Positions 1 to 9,117 of a stretch of DNA of 34,299 bases are shown here, piece by piece (within the stretch, counting starts at the first letter, position 1; each line of letters opens with the position of its first letter). Origin of the DNA: Amphibacillus jilinensis Y1. Lineage in GTDB: Bacteria > Bacillota > Bacilli > Bacillales > Amphibacillaceae. The DNA is taken from contig NZ_JH976436.1 of NCBI RefSeq assembly GCF_000306965.1, forward strand, positions 1-34,299, written 5' to 3'. A program made the translations under genes and the position numbers. A model generated the notes under the pieces. The model worked only from the letters and a program-made list of their open reading frames with translations, made no database searches and had not been told where the DNA came from.

Positions 1-53
1 GTTGTTTTGTTCAGTTTTCAAAGATCAAAAATCACTGTCACATTTGAGACAGC
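1..53 (-). promoter_or_regulatory. rRNA leader with boxA antitermination site
   Basis: The minus-strand transcript from P2 contains a short hairpin (CTGTC/GACAG) and then TGATCTTTGAAAA at 27-15, which matches the Bacillus boxA antitermination element, followed by ACTGAACAAAACAAC. This arrangement is typical of the stretch just upstream of 16S rRNA. The mature 16S start is outside the window. Confidence 0.75.
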
Positions 54-59
54 AATATA

Positions 60-170
60 ATAATACCATACACCCCCGTTGTTGTCAACAGCTTCAAAGC
101 TACCACAACAACCAGATATATTTAAAAATAGTGCGTTCCTAATATTAATAGGATTTCACACAAAAGTCAA
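60..170 (-). promoter_or_regulatory. Tandem rRNA operon promoters P1 and P2
   Basis: On the minus strand there are two strong sigma-A promoters in tandem, as in Bacillus rRNA operons. P1 has TTGACT at 170-165 and TAATAT at 147-142 with a 17-nt spacer. P2 has TTGACA at 88-83 and TATTAT at 65-60, also with a 17-nt spacer, and a G near 53 as a likely start. They point out of the left edge of the window. With the boxA just downstream, this makes an rRNA operon beginning beyond base 1 the best explanation; the operon itself is not visible. Confidence 0.8.
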
Positions 171-280
171 GAATAATTTAATTAAAAGATAAAGACTAAA
201 TAAATTCGTTTATTCCTTTCACTTATTATATTATTGCAAAAAAATAAAACCAAGTTATCGCGCTATACATTTAATAATAC

Positions 281-319
281 AAAAAAAGTTCGGAATATAT
301 TGAATCTATACCCCGAACC
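281..319 (-). terminator. leuS terminator
   Basis: Downstream of the leuS stop, minus strand: stem GTTCGG/CCGAAC (318-313 with 293-288) followed by seven T residues (287-281). This fits a rho-independent terminator separating leuS from the rRNA promoters. Confidence 0.75.
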
Positions 320-331
320 TTAATAAAGTTA

Positions 332-2752
332 TTAGTTGGCTACAATATTAACTAATTTACCTGGAACAACAATCACTTTCCGAACCGTTTTACCAGCAAT
401 TTTTTCTTGAATAATTTCATTTGCTAATGCTAGCTCCTCAAGTTCATCCTTAGTAGCAGTCTTTGCCACCAACATTTTCGCTCTATTCTTACCAAGAATT
501 TGAATCACAATCTCAACTTCGTCTTCCACTAACTTCGTTTCATCAAATTCAGGCCAAGATTGATACGCGATTGTCTCATCTTTACCTAATTCACTCCAAA
601 GCTCTTCAGCTAAGTGAGGAGCTACCGGTGAAAGTAACTTTACAAAACCTTCTGCATACGTTCTATCTATTTCATTAGCTTTATATGCTTCATTAATAAA
701 GACCATCATCTGAGAGATTGCCGTATTAAATTTCAACTCTTCAAAATTCTCTGTGACACGCTTAACTGTTTCATGGTAAACTTTTTCAAGGTGATCGTCC
801 TCCACCTCAGACACAATTTTCGTTGTCAACTGCTGCGACTGATCTGATACATATAGACGCCAAACACGATCAAGGAAGCGACGTGCTCCGTCAAGTCCAC
901 CTTCTGACCAAGCAATTGAAGCATCTAGTGGGCCCATGAACATTTCATATAAACGAAGTGTATCTGCACCATGACTAGCAAGGATTTCATCTGGGTTAAC
1001 AACATTACCCTTCGACTTACTCATCTTTTCATTGTTTTCGCCTAAAATCATTCCTTGATTAAAGAGCTTCATAAATGGTTCCTTTGTAGGTACCACACCA
1101 ATATCATATAAAAACTTATGCCAAAAACGCGCATATAATAAGTGTAAAACAGCATGTTCTGCTCCGCCAATATAAACATCTACTGGCAACCATTTGTTTA
1201 ACTGGTCATAATCAGCAAGTTTTTCACTATTGTCGGGATCAATGAAACGTAAGAAGTACCAACAACTTCCTGCCCATTGTGGCATGGTATTTGTTTCACG
1301 ACGGCCCTTCTTGCCCGTTTCGGGATCAGTCACGTGAACCCAATCTTCAATATTAGCAAGTGGTGATTCACCTGTTCCAGAAGGTTTTATTTCTGTTGTC
1401 TTTGGCAGCACAAGTGGTAGTTGACTTTCATCTACTCCTGTCGTCGTGCCATCTTCCCAGTGAATAACCGGAATCGGTTCACCCCAATAGCGTTGGCGAC
1501 TGAAAAGCCAATCACGCAAACGATACGTTACCTTTTTCTCACCTTTATTGTGTTTTTCAAGCCAATCGATTGCCTTTATAATAGCTTCATCTTTATTTAA
1601 ATCATTTAAGAACTCAGAATTAATATGTTTACCATCACCAGTAAATGCCTCAGTTTCGATGTCGCCACCTTCTAGCACTGGAATGATATCAAGATTAAAT
1701 TTTTGTGCGAATTCATAATCACGTTGATCATGGGCAGGTACGGCCATAATTGCACCAGATCCATATGACATTAAAACATAATCAGCAATCCAAATCGGAA
1801 TTTTTTTATCATTGATCGGATTCACTGCATAAGCACCTGAGAAAACACCTGTCTTATCTTTAGCTAAATCCGTCCGTTCTAAATCACTCTTTGTTTTTAC
1901 CTGATTCAAATAATGACTCACTGCACTCTTTTGCTCTGCTGTAACCACTTTATCAACCAACGGATGTTCAGGTGCTAACACAGCATAAGTAGCACCAAAT
2001 AATGTATCAGGTCGCGTTGTAAACACCTTAAAAGTAGCTTGATGATCCGCAATGTCAAAGGTCACTTCAGCACCTTCTGATCGACCGATCCAATTACGCT
2101 GCATATCCTTAATGCTTTCTGGCCAATCCAGTTCTTCTAGGTCATCTAATAAGCGATCTGCATATGCAGTAATTTTAAGCATCCACTGCTTCATTGGCTT
2201 TCGTTCAACTGGGTGGCCCCCACGCTCACTTACACCATCAATTACTTCTTCATTTGCTAACACCGTTCCTAAAGCTGGACACCAGTTCACCGGCACTTCA
2301 TCAACATAAGCCAGTCCCTTTTCATAAAGCTTTAGGAATATCCACTGTGTCCACTTATAATAGTTAGGATCTGTTGTATTCACTTCTCTGTCCCAATCAT
2401 ATGAAAAACCTAGTTCTTGAATTTGCCGTCTAAATGTATCAATATTTTTAGCAGTGAATACGGCAGGGTCATTACCTGTATCCAGTGCATATTGTTCTGC
2501 TGGCAACCCAAAAGCATCCCACCCCATCGGATGAAGCACTTCATAACCTTGCATTCGTTTCATTCTCGACAGAATATCTGTTGCGGTATAACCTTCTGGA
2601 TGTCCAACATGAAGCCCAGAACCAGATGGATAAGGAAACATATCTAATGCGTAAAACTTTTTCTTATCCGTCTTTGTATTTGTCTTAAACGTTTTATTGG
2701 TTAACCAATAATCACGCCATTTTTTTTCTATTTTTCTATGATCAAATGACAT
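332..2752 (-). CDS. leuS: Leucyl-tRNA synthetase
   Basis: Class I aminoacyl-tRNA synthetase that charges tRNA-Leu in the cytoplasm. The 806-residue length is normal for the bacterial enzyme. The HIGH-type signature [12 protein letters not shown] is near residue 41 and KMSKS near residue 575. Between them lies the CP1 editing insertion, with the TTRPDT stretch typical of LeuRS editing domains. The C-terminus carries the anticodon-binding and C-terminal domains. The ATG follows AAGGAGGATG at good distance. The gene is preceded by a T-box leader with its own promoter, so expression should rise when uncharged tRNA-Leu accumulates. No irregularity is visible. Confidence 0.98.
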   Translation of the reverse strand: MSFDHRKIEKKWRDYWLTNKTFKTNTKTDKKKFYALDMFPYPSGSGLHVGHPEGYTATDILSRMKRMQGYEVLHPMGWDAFGLPAEQYALDTGNDPAVFTAKNIDTFRRQIQELGFSYDWDREVNTTDPNYYKWTQWIFLKLYEKGLAYVDEVPVNWCPALGTVLANEEVIDGVSERGGHPVERKPMKQWMLKITAYADRLLDDLEELDWPESIKDMQRNWIGRSEGAEVTFDIADHQATFKVFTTRPDTLFGATYAVLAPEHPLVDKVVTAEQKSAVSHYLNQVKTKSDLERTDLAKDKTGVFSGAYAVNPINDKKIPIWIADYVLMSYGSGAIMAVPAHDQRDYEFAQKFNLDIIPVLEGGDIETEAFTGDGKHINSEFLNDLNKDEAIIKAIDWLEKHNKGEKKVTYRLRDWLFSRQRYWGEPIPVIHWEDGTTTGVDESQLPLVLPKTTEIKPSGTGESPLANIEDWVHVTDPETGKKGRRETNTMPQWAGSCWYFLRFIDPDNSEKLADYDQLNKWLPVDVYIGGAEHAVLHLLYARFWHKFLYDIGVVPTKEPFMKLFNQGMILGENNEKMSKSKGNVVNPDEILASHGADTLRLYEMFMGPLDASIAWSEGGLDGARRFLDRVWRLYVSDQSQQLTTKIVSEVEDDHLEKVYHETVKRVTENFEELKFNTAISQMMVFINEAYKANEIDRTYAEGFVKLLSPVAPHLAEELWSELGKDETIAYQSWPEFDETKLVEDEVEIVIQILGKNRAKMLVAKTATKDELEELALANEIIQEKIAGKTVRKVIVVPGKLVNIVAN

Positions 2753-2808
2753 CTTACATCCTCCTTAATTCTATCGACAACGACAAATGGAAACGTGTGT
2801 TCTGGAAA

Positions 2809-3050
2809 TAAAAAAAGCACTACATCCCATAATGGGACGAGAGCTTTTCCCGCGGTACCACCCAAAATTAACGTCGTACAACGTTCACTTTGTTTCTTTA
2901 ACGCAGAATACGGCGATCACTACTATGATTCACAATCGCAACCTCAAAGGTGAGTTCGTAAAGGTCAAGAATAACTTTCAGCAACCGTTATTTCTCTATG
3001 GCTTGACCATTTTACTACTAATCCTTCTCATTGTCGTTCCTTATTATTGT
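2809..3050 (-). promoter_or_regulatory. T-box leader (tRNA-Leu) of leuS
   Basis: On the minus strand the universal T-box GGGTGGTACCGCG lies at 2863-2851. It is followed by a terminator hairpin (AAAGC...GCTTT with a run of T residues ending near 2811). A likely specifier codon CTC (Leu) lies at 2954-2952 in the context GAACTCACC. Uncharged tRNA-Leu should pair with CTC and with the T-box bulge, stabilising the antiterminator and letting leuS be transcribed. T-box identity is certain; the specifier position is inferred from context rather than a computed fold. Confidence 0.93.
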
Positions 3051-3056
3051 AATCGT

Positions 3057-3085
3057 ATTGTAAGGAAACTAGAGGCTTTTGTCAA
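3057..3085 (-). promoter_or_regulatory. leuS promoter
   Basis: Consensus-like sigma-A promoter: TTGACA at 3085-3080, 17-nt spacer, TACAAT at 3062-3057, placing the start near 3050 at the head of the T-box leader. Confidence 0.8.
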
Positions 3086-3134
3086 GCTGATCCTCAAAAT
3101 ACTTTTCAAATGACTTCGTGCTTCTCCCCTCTTA

Positions 3135-3163
3135 TTGTGATAAAATATTCAAAGTAATTTAAA
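3135..3163 (+). promoter_or_regulatory. Probable mnmL promoter
   Basis: TTGTGA at 3135-3140, 17-nt spacer, TTTAAA at 3158-3163, about 30 bp before the mnmL start. The match is moderate, but it is the best-spaced pair in this short gap. Confidence 0.45.
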
Positions 3164-3191
3164 TCAAATTAGGATAAAGGGGTTCTCATTT

Positions 3192-4154
3192 ATGAAAAAT
3201 CCATTTCCGTATTCATATGATCAAAAGCGATACCATTCTTTAAACTATCATCTGAAAAATCGTTTTGGTGAAAAAATCTTTAAAGTGGCATTAGATGGTG
3301 GATTTGATTGCCCAAACCGTGATGGTACGGTTGCTTATGGTGGCTGTACGTTCTGTTCGGCTGCTGGAAGTGGGGACTTTGCCGGGGACCGTGCCGATGA
3401 TCTAGAAAAGCAATTTAATGAAGTGAAAGACCGTATGCACAGTAAATGGCCTAATGCCAAGTATATTGGCTATTTTCAAGCATATACGAATACCCATGCA
3501 CCTGTAGCTGAGTTAAGAGAAAAATATGAAACCATTTTAAAACAAGATAATGTTATCGGTCTATCTATCGGAACCCGCCCCGACTGCCTCCCAGATGATG
3601 TCATCGAATACTTAGCAGAGCTAAACGAGCGAACTTACCTTTGGGTAGAACTCGGGTTGCAAACGATGCACCAAAGCACTTCTGATTTAATCAATCGTGC
3701 ACATGATATGCAGTGCTATCTTGATGGGGTTGAAAAATTACGCAAACATAACATTAATGTTTGTACACACATTATTAATGGCTTGCCTGGTGAAGATTAT
3801 CAAATGATGATGGATACAGCTAAAGCAGTCAGTGAAATGGATGTCCAAGGAATAAAAATTCACATGATGCATCTTCTAAAAGGAACACCGATGGTCAAGC
3901 AGTATGAAAGAGGCATGCTTAAATTTATGACACGCGATCAATATATTAAGCTCGTGGTCGATCAGTTGGAAATTTTGCCTCAAGACATGATCGTTCACCG
4001 CATCACGGGTGATGGACCACCTGATTTATTAATTGGGCCGATGTGGAGCATGAGCAAATGGGAAGTATTAAACGCTATTGATGCCGAACTTGAGACACGT
4101 AACAGCTATCAGGGAAAGTTGTTTGATAGACACGCTAAGGTACTATCATGTTAA
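3192..4154 (+). CDS. mnmL: Radical SAM enzyme MnmL (YtqA), tRNA wobble uridine modification
   Basis: Radical SAM protein of the YtqA / TIGR01212 group. The cluster-binding cysteines are C40, C52 and C55 (CX11CX2C, within GGCTFC), the spacing of this Elp3-like group. In Gram-positive bacteria YtqA has been assigned as MnmL, which converts cmnm5(s2)U34 of tRNA to nm5(s2)U. The next gene encodes MnmM, which methylates that product to mnm5(s2)U. The two overlap by 7 bp and are surely one operon. The ATG follows AGGATAAAGGGG. The family call is firm; the MnmL role rests on published work with B. subtilis orthologues. Confidence 0.93.
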   Translation: MKNPFPYSYDQKRYHSLNYHLKNRFGEKIFKVALDGGFDCPNRDGTVAYGGCTFCSAAGSGDFAGDRADDLEKQFNEVKDRMHSKWPNAKYIGYFQAYTNTHAPVAELREKYETILKQDNVIGLSIGTRPDCLPDDVIEYLAELNERTYLWVELGLQTMHQSTSDLINRAHDMQCYLDGVEKLRKHNINVCTHIINGLPGEDYQMMMDTAKAVSEMDVQGIKIHMMHLLKGTPMVKQYERGMLKFMTRDQYIKLVVDQLEILPQDMIVHRITGDGPPDLLIGPMWSMSKWEVLNAIDAELETRNSYQGKLFDRHAKVLSC

Positions 4155-4723
4155 AGCGCGTCATTCCTTACGCTCATGAATTAATTCAGCAAGTGATACA
4201 ACCTGGCGAGATAGTCATTGACGCTACTTGTGGTAACGGTCATGACACCGTCATGCTTAGCCAAGCCACTGGTCCTAATGGGGTTGTTTATGCTTTTGAT
4301 ATTCAAGCAGAGGCCATTACTAATACCAAAAGATTACTAGAAGAAAATCAACTTAATAACGTTGAACTTATCCATGATAGCCATCAATATGTCGATCATT
4401 ATTTAGATGACCGAGCCGACCAGCAACTAGCTGGAGCGATCTTTAACCTTGGTTATTTGCCCGGCAGTGATAAAACAATTATTACAAAACCAACAAGCAC
4501 GATTTCAGCTATAGACAAAATAGCCTGCCGGTTAAAAGTTGGGGGGATAATTGTTTGCGTAGTCTATTATGGTCATTCCGGGGGTCAATCTGAAAAAGAA
4601 GCATTACTTGACCATCTAAAACATTATGATCAAAAGCAATTTAATGTGCTTCAATATGGCTTTATTAATCAAAAAAACCACCCACCTTTTGTTCTTGCCC
4701 TTGAGAAAAAACAAGCCGATTGA
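4148..4723 (+). CDS. mnmM: tRNA methyltransferase MnmM (YtqB)
   Basis: Small SAM-dependent methyltransferase of 191 residues. Motif I is visible as VIDATCGNGHDT near residues 23-34, followed by an acidic DIQAEA loop. YtqB of B. subtilis and its Staphylococcus orthologue are the MnmM enzymes that turn nm5(s2)U34 into mnm5(s2)U34. Older annotations read 'rRNA methylase'. The start codon lies inside the end of mnmL, so the two are translationally coupled. The stop TGA falls inside the hairpin shared with convergent ytpB. Confidence 0.93.
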   Translation: MLKRVIPYAHELIQQVIQPGEIVIDATCGNGHDTVMLSQATGPNGVVYAFDIQAEAITNTKRLLEENQLNNVELIHDSHQYVDHYLDDRADQQLAGAIFNLGYLPGSDKTIITKPTSTISAIDKIACRLKVGGIIVCVVYYGHSGGQSEKEALLDHLKHYDQKQFNVLQYGFINQKNHPPFVLALEKKQAD

Positions 4724-4752
4724 GCTAGTGCTCCATAATCGGCTTGTTTTTA
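4705..4752. terminator. Bidirectional terminator between mnmM and ytpB
   Basis: Perfect 11-bp stem ACAAGCCGATT (4711-4721) / AATCGGCTTGT (4737-4747), with T runs following on both strands. Both convergent genes end inside it: the mnmM stop at 4721-4723 and the ytpB stop at 4727-4725, only one base apart. Confidence 0.9.
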
Positions 4753-5801
4753 AATCGTTTATACCATTTTATTGAATAATAGAAAAAAATAGATCGCATT
4801 CCCCCAGCTCTTAAGAGTCGGCGCTTGACACGTTTACCATCCCATACCTGATCAATTTTTGGATCAGCTAAGTATAAACCTATTAATCCTTGATAAATAA
4901 AGCGGTGAAACTTTTGATCGCATAGCTTCTTTATGGTATTTCTGGTCTGTTCAATAAAATAAAGAAAGCGTTGCTCCAATTTATCTACACTAGGATAGTA
5001 AGCGCAAAAGTTTAGGTCTCCTTCTTGTCTATCTTCATTTTGATCAATCAGATAATCGAGAAGGATATGGAGACCTTGTAAATATGGGAAGTAACCATGA
5101 TAAATATACTGTAATTCTTGTTCTTCTAATTTACCGTGAAAAGCGTAAGAAACCATACAAAATATGCCTAGTGTTGATCCTGTTGCTGCGCTATATTCAT
5201 ACCAACTTAACGTCGCATAATTGGATTGTTCATGCATTTTCTTTAACCTGCCAACGCGTTGAGATTGCTCGACATGTTTATGTACTTGTAAATCGATATA
5301 TAAATCAACTAATTCAATTAAATATTTTTTCATAACTGAATACTGACTAAGCATCGCTAAATGTGCTTGACATACCTCAACAAGCTCTGTTAAGTAACCC
5401 CCATCATCTTTGAATTCATGAAATTGATAATATGAATTTGTCGATTCTGATAATGTAACCGCATCTCGCATCGCTTGATGTAGTGCTCGAAAATCATTTG
5501 CGTTAAAGGAACCACTGCGGTCACATAAATTATCTAAGTAGTCACTAATCGTTTGATACGCCACGATGAAAGTCACCGCTTCCTTCCACCTTGCTCCCGA
5601 TAAAACACCATAAACACTACCGCCTTGACAATGAAACGATTTCGCATCAATACTAGCTAATGCTTGTTCACGCAATTCTTGATTAGGAATAGCAGACGCC
5701 TTAGCACGCCAATAGATAAGCTCCTGTCTTACAACTGGTAAGATATCCTTAAATACCGTCTTTACAAGCCTTGGAGCTGTTTGGTACATACTACTTTTCA
5801 T
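4725..5801 (-). CDS. ytpB: Tetraprenyl-beta-curcumene synthase-like terpene synthase (YtpB, DUF2600)
   Basis: Member of the YtpB/DUF2600 family, large class IB terpene synthases. In B. subtilis YtpB cyclises C35 heptaprenyl diphosphate to tetraprenyl-beta-curcumene, a step towards sesquarterpenes. The acidic motif DYLDNLCDR near residue 83 is present, as is the second conserved segment EDRQEGDLNFC in the C-terminal half. I chose ATG 5801 (358 residues) because AGGTG lies 8 nt upstream; an in-frame GTG at 5810 would add three residues. A palindrome overlaps its likely promoter. The genuine substrate here is inferred from the family. Confidence 0.9.
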   Translation of the reverse strand: MKSSMYQTAPRLVKTVFKDILPVVRQELIYWRAKASAIPNQELREQALASIDAKSFHCQGGSVYGVLSGARWKEAVTFIVAYQTISDYLDNLCDRSGSFNANDFRALHQAMRDAVTLSESTNSYYQFHEFKDDGGYLTELVEVCQAHLAMLSQYSVMKKYLIELVDLYIDLQVHKHVEQSQRVGRLKKMHEQSNYATLSWYEYSAATGSTLGIFCMVSYAFHGKLEEQELQYIYHGYFPYLQGLHILLDYLIDQNEDRQEGDLNFCAYYPSVDKLEQRFLYFIEQTRNTIKKLCDQKFHRFIYQGLIGLYLADPKIDQVWDGKRVKRRLLRAGGMRSIFFYYSIKWYKRFKNKPIMEH

Positions 5802-5839
5802 ATTCACCACACCTACACATTTAAGGATTGTTTTTAATC

Positions 5840-5881
5840 ATTATAGCCATGAACAACGGATTTAGTCTAATTTGACTAAAT
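5840..5881 (-). promoter_or_regulatory. ytpB promoter region with 22-bp operator-like palindrome
   Basis: A TATAAT at 5845-5840 lies 39 bp before the ytpB ATG. Covering the place of the -35 box is an inverted repeat ATTTAGTC (5860-5867) / GACTAAAT (5874-5881) with a 6-bp centre. A perfect 8-bp-arm palindrome over a -35 region fits a dimeric repressor site. The regulator is unknown and no regulator gene is adjacent. Confidence 0.45.
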
Positions 5882-5994
5882 TATCCGCTTATCACAATAA
5901 AAAAACTCAAAGTAGGCTTATATTATACATTAAATAATAATCGTCTTTACCACTTTCTTCAATAATTCCTTTTGCTTGTGTTAACAAAATCTTT

Positions 5995-6312
5995 TTAATA
6001 TCCAAAAAAATTATCCGAATTAGGTTTAAAGAGCAAGAACATACCTAAAAACAATACTAGGGAAACTGCCCAAATAACAAATAAAAACTTTGTCCTACTA
6101 GTCATACTTACACTTTCCCCAAGAAAGATTTTTGATAATAAGTAAATTAAAGTTAATGTAATTGTTGGAACTAAAATATAAAGTATAACGCCCCAATTTC
6201 TAGGGACACCTATGAAGAAAAAGTAGAATGTCAAAGCTATTGATACATTTAAACCAACTAAAGGCTGAAAGGACAGATAAGTATATATCTTTTGTTTCTC
6301 AACATTTTTCAT
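5995..6312 (-). CDS. Small membrane protein of unknown function
   Basis: 105 residues with three evident hydrophobic segments (about residues 18-36, 41-62 and 75-92) and a short polar N-terminus. I do not recognise a family. The start is supported by GAGAGAGGG seven bases before the ATG. It lies alone between ytpB and metK, where B. subtilis has other genes, so it may be lineage-specific. No enzymatic motif is visible. Confidence 0.7.
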   Translation of the reverse strand: MKNVEKQKIYTYLSFQPLVGLNVSIALTFYFFFIGVPRNWGVILYILVPTITLTLIYLLSKIFLGESVSMTSRTKFLFVIWAVSLVLFLGMFLLFKPNSDNFFGY

Positions 6313-6541
6313 TAAATTCCCTCTCTCTTTGGATTGTTACAGTTATAAATGGAAATTAACCCCTTCTTCAATTATACTATTTTTACCAAATTCCTTCAAA
6401 TGGATAATTTAAAAAATTAACTAAGTCAGTTATTTAATACTGCTAACACTCTTTTTTATAATCTGTTTCATAAATAAGCAGCTCCTTTAGTAACTTATCT
6501 AGAATGTTGATGTACCCCATTCCCGCTTAATTACAGACATA

Positions 6542-6583
6542 GACCCTATAGAAGACACTTTTTAGCGTCCAATCTATAGGGTC
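6542..6583. terminator. Hairpin between metK and the small membrane gene
   Basis: Perfect 11-bp inverted repeat GACCCTATAGA (6542-6552) / TCTATAGGGTC (6573-6583), 27 bp beyond the metK stop. The loop can pair further (GACAC/GCGTC). The following T run is weak on both strands, so this may be an atypical terminator or a 3'-end protecting hairpin of metK mRNA. Confidence 0.55.
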
Positions 6584-6609
6584 CATTTTATTCACTGTTA
6601 GATATATTG

Positions 6610-7809
6610 TTAAGCATCAATAAACGCATTTAAAGCATCTGCTTTATCTGTTCTTTCCCAAGGGAAAGTGACATCTGTACGACCAAAATGGCCATAGGCT
6701 GCGGTTGACTTAAAGATCGGTTGTCGTAATTGCAACATTTGAATGATACCTGCTGGGCGCAAATCAAATAAATGACGAACTGCTTCTACTAGTTTTTCTT
6801 CACTTACTTTCCCTGTTCCAAATGTATCGACTGAAATAGAGACAGGTTCAGCTACCCCTATGGCATATGCCAATTGAACCTCACATGCTGATGATAATCC
6901 GGCAGCAACAATGTTCTTAGCGACATAACGCGCAGCATAAGATGCAGAACGGTCTACTTTTGTTGCATCCTTACCACTAAACGCACCACCACCATGACGG
7001 GCATAGCCACCATAAGTATCAACAATAATTTTCCGACCTGTCAAACCAGCATCACCTTGAGGCCCACCGATAACAAAACGTCCTGATGGATTAATAAAAT
7101 ATTTTGTTTGCTCATCTAATAATTCCGCTGGGACAACCGGCTCAATCACATGTTTTTTCAAGTCTGACTGAATACGCGTTAGCTCGATTTCTGGATGGTG
7201 TTGTGTTGAAATGACTATCGTATCGACACGGAGAGGTTTATTGTTCTCATCGTATTCAACCGTTACTTGTGTCTTACCATCTGGGCGTAAGTAATCAACC
7301 GTTTGGTCTTTACGTACATCGGCTAACCGCTTCGATAATTTATGTGCTAGGGAAATCGGTAATGGCATCAATTCAGGTGTTTCATTATTAGCATAACCGA
7401 ACATTAAACCTTGATCTCCTGCCCCAATCGCTTCAATCGCTTCATCGTTCATTTTGCCCTCACGCGCTTCTAAAGCTTGATCTACTCCCCCCGCAATATC
7501 GGGCGATTGTTCATCTATTGCGGTTAATACCGCACACGTTTCGTAATCAAATCCGTATTTAGCACGTGTATAGCCAATTTCCTTAATCGTTTGACGTACA
7601 ATTTTAGGTATATCAACATAGGTTGAGGTTGTTATTTCTCCTGATACAAGCACTAGACCTGTCGTGATCGTTGTTTCACATGCCACTCTAGCCATAGGAT
7701 CTTTTGTTAAAATTGCATCAAGTATTGCATCTGAAATTTGATCACTAATTTTATCTGGATGTCCTTCAGTTACAGACTCCGAAGTAAATAATCGACGATT
7801 TGCAACCAT
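6610..7809 (-). CDS. metK: S-adenosylmethionine synthetase
   Basis: Makes SAM from methionine and ATP in the cytoplasm. The 399-residue length is usual. Signature segments are visible: [12 protein letters not shown] near the N-terminus, the hexapeptide GAGDQG in the middle, and the glycine-rich GGGAFSGKD. The ATG follows GAAAGGAG. In many Bacillaceae metK is governed by an S-box (SAM-I) riboswitch, but the short 5' region here shows no S-box core. Only small hairpins are seen (GTTG-AAAA-CAAC, and CACC/GGTG near the ribosome site). Confidence 0.98.
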   Translation of the reverse strand: MVANRRLFTSESVTEGHPDKISDQISDAILDAILTKDPMARVACETTITTGLVLVSGEITTSTYVDIPKIVRQTIKEIGYTRAKYGFDYETCAVLTAIDEQSPDIAGGVDQALEAREGKMNDEAIEAIGAGDQGLMFGYANNETPELMPLPISLAHKLSKRLADVRKDQTVDYLRPDGKTQVTVEYDENNKPLRVDTIVISTQHHPEIELTRIQSDLKKHVIEPVVPAELLDEQTKYFINPSGRFVIGGPQGDAGLTGRKIIVDTYGGYARHGGGAFSGKDATKVDRSASYAARYVAKNIVAAGLSSACEVQLAYAIGVAEPVSISVDTFGTGKVSEEKLVEAVRHLFDLRPAGIIQMLQLRQPIFKSTAAYGHFGRTDVTFPWERTDKADALNAFIDA

Positions 7810-8024
7810 GTTAGCAAATCTCCTTTCCTAACCACCAAAACAGGTGTCCATTCTTTTTTTATTTTAGTTGTTTTCAACTTTATCATAACAGAACATGCGA
7901 AGCATTGGCTATAAAAACGAATGCCTTCTTACGCTCTTCCTCGAATAGTTAATCAAGATGAATGCATATATTTCCTCGCTAAACTTAATGTTATGTTTTT
8001 TTATCGTAACCAAACCCTTCTCCG

Positions 8025-8053
8025 TTGTCAATATAAGTCCTAACTATTATAAA
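8025..8053 (+). promoter_or_regulatory. Promoter of the ytlACD-type operon
   Basis: TTGTCA at 8025-8030, 17-nt spacer, TATAAA at 8048-8053, about 55 bp before the lipoprotein start. The remainder of the 305-bp metK/ytlA gap shows no riboswitch core on either strand: no THI-box for the importer and no S-box for metK. Confidence 0.7.
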
Positions 8054-8114
8054 CACACAGCCCTTTATTTTTGCATACGATGGAGAAAACGGTATGAGAA
8101 AAAGGAGTATTAAA

Positions 8115-9104
8115 ATGAAAAAAATCTGTGTCATCGCCATGCTTTTAGTCATACCCACCTTACTTATAAGTTGTTCCAACGATCAACCATTAACAGAAAT
8201 TCGCGTTGCAGAAGTAACACGAAGTATTTTTTATGCTCCTCAATATGTCGCCTTAGAACTCGGCTATTTTGAAGAGGAAGGTCTAGAGGTGGAGTTGCAA
8301 ACCATTGCTGGTGGAGATAAGGTAATGATTTCACTATTATCGAACAATTCCGATATTGGTTTGGTTGGGGCTGAGACTTCTATTTATGTTGCTAGTCAAG
8401 AAACAGATGATCCAGTTATCAACTTTGCCCAATTAACTCAAACAGATGGTACCTTTCTTGTTTCACGTGAGCCAGACGATGATTTTTCCTTTACAGATTT
8501 AATCGATAAGGAATTTTTAGGTCAGCGTAAAGGTGGAATGCCTCAAATGGTGGGAGAGTTTGTATTAAGAGATCACGGGATCGATCCACACGATGACTTA
8601 GAACTCATTCAAAATATTGACTTTGCCAACATTGCTAGTTCGTTCTTAAGTGGCGTGGGAGATTATGTACAGTTGTTCGAACCTACTGCAAGTCAATTTG
8701 TTGAAGATGGCGTCGGACATATTGTCGCTTCTTTTGGTGAAGCCTCAGGGCAAGTACCTTACACTGTCTTTATGGCTAAAGAAAGCTTTTTAGAAACCCA
8801 TGATCAAGCTGTTTTAAAGTTCACCAAAGCCTTATATCGTGCACAACAATATGTTAACACAGCTGATCCTAACGAAATTGCCGAGATTGTTCAACCTTTT
8901 TTCACTGAAACCGATCAAGCTTTACTTGCCAGTTCCATTGAGCGTTATCAGGCACAAGACGCCTATGCAACCACCCCTTTGCTAGAAGAAGCAGCGTGGG
9001 AACATTTAAAAGTAATTATGGATCAAGCAGATGAACTGCCCGCTGACATTGACTATCAAGACTTAGTTAATACAGATTTTGCAGAAGAAGTTATTAAAGA
9101 TTGA
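8115..9104 (+). CDS. ytlA: ABC transporter substrate-binding lipoprotein (NMT1/THI5-like)
   Basis: 329-residue extracytoplasmic solute receptor. The N-terminus has a positive start, a hydrophobic stretch and a lipobox LLISC, so it is a signal-peptidase-II lipoprotein. The mature part begins with the NMT1/THI5-type pattern (EVTRSIFYAPQYVALELGYF), as in binding proteins for thiamine-pyrimidine precursors, taurine/sulfonates or nitrate. ATG 8115 follows AAAAAGGAG; an upstream in-frame start at 8094 is less likely. It heads an operon with ATPase and permease, orthologous in order to B. subtilis ytlA-ytlC-ytlD. The substrate cannot be told from the sequence. Confidence 0.88.
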   Translation: MKKICVIAMLLVIPTLLISCSNDQPLTEIRVAEVTRSIFYAPQYVALELGYFEEEGLEVELQTIAGGDKVMISLLSNNSDIGLVGAETSIYVASQETDDPVINFAQLTQTDGTFLVSREPDDDFSFTDLIDKEFLGQRKGGMPQMVGEFVLRDHGIDPHDDLELIQNIDFANIASSFLSGVGDYVQLFEPTASQFVEDGVGHIVASFGEASGQVPYTVFMAKESFLETHDQAVLKFTKALYRAQQYVNTADPNEIAEIVQPFFTETDQALLASSIERYQAQDAYATTPLLEEAAWEHLKVIMDQADELPADIDYQDLVNTDFAEEVIKD

Positions 9105-9117
9105 GGAGGGAAGCCCG

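Noticed and set aside
2787-3113. 108-residue frame on the + strand upstream of mnmL
   Set aside because: It is antisense to the leuS T-box leader, has no ribosome site, and its composition follows the RNA element.
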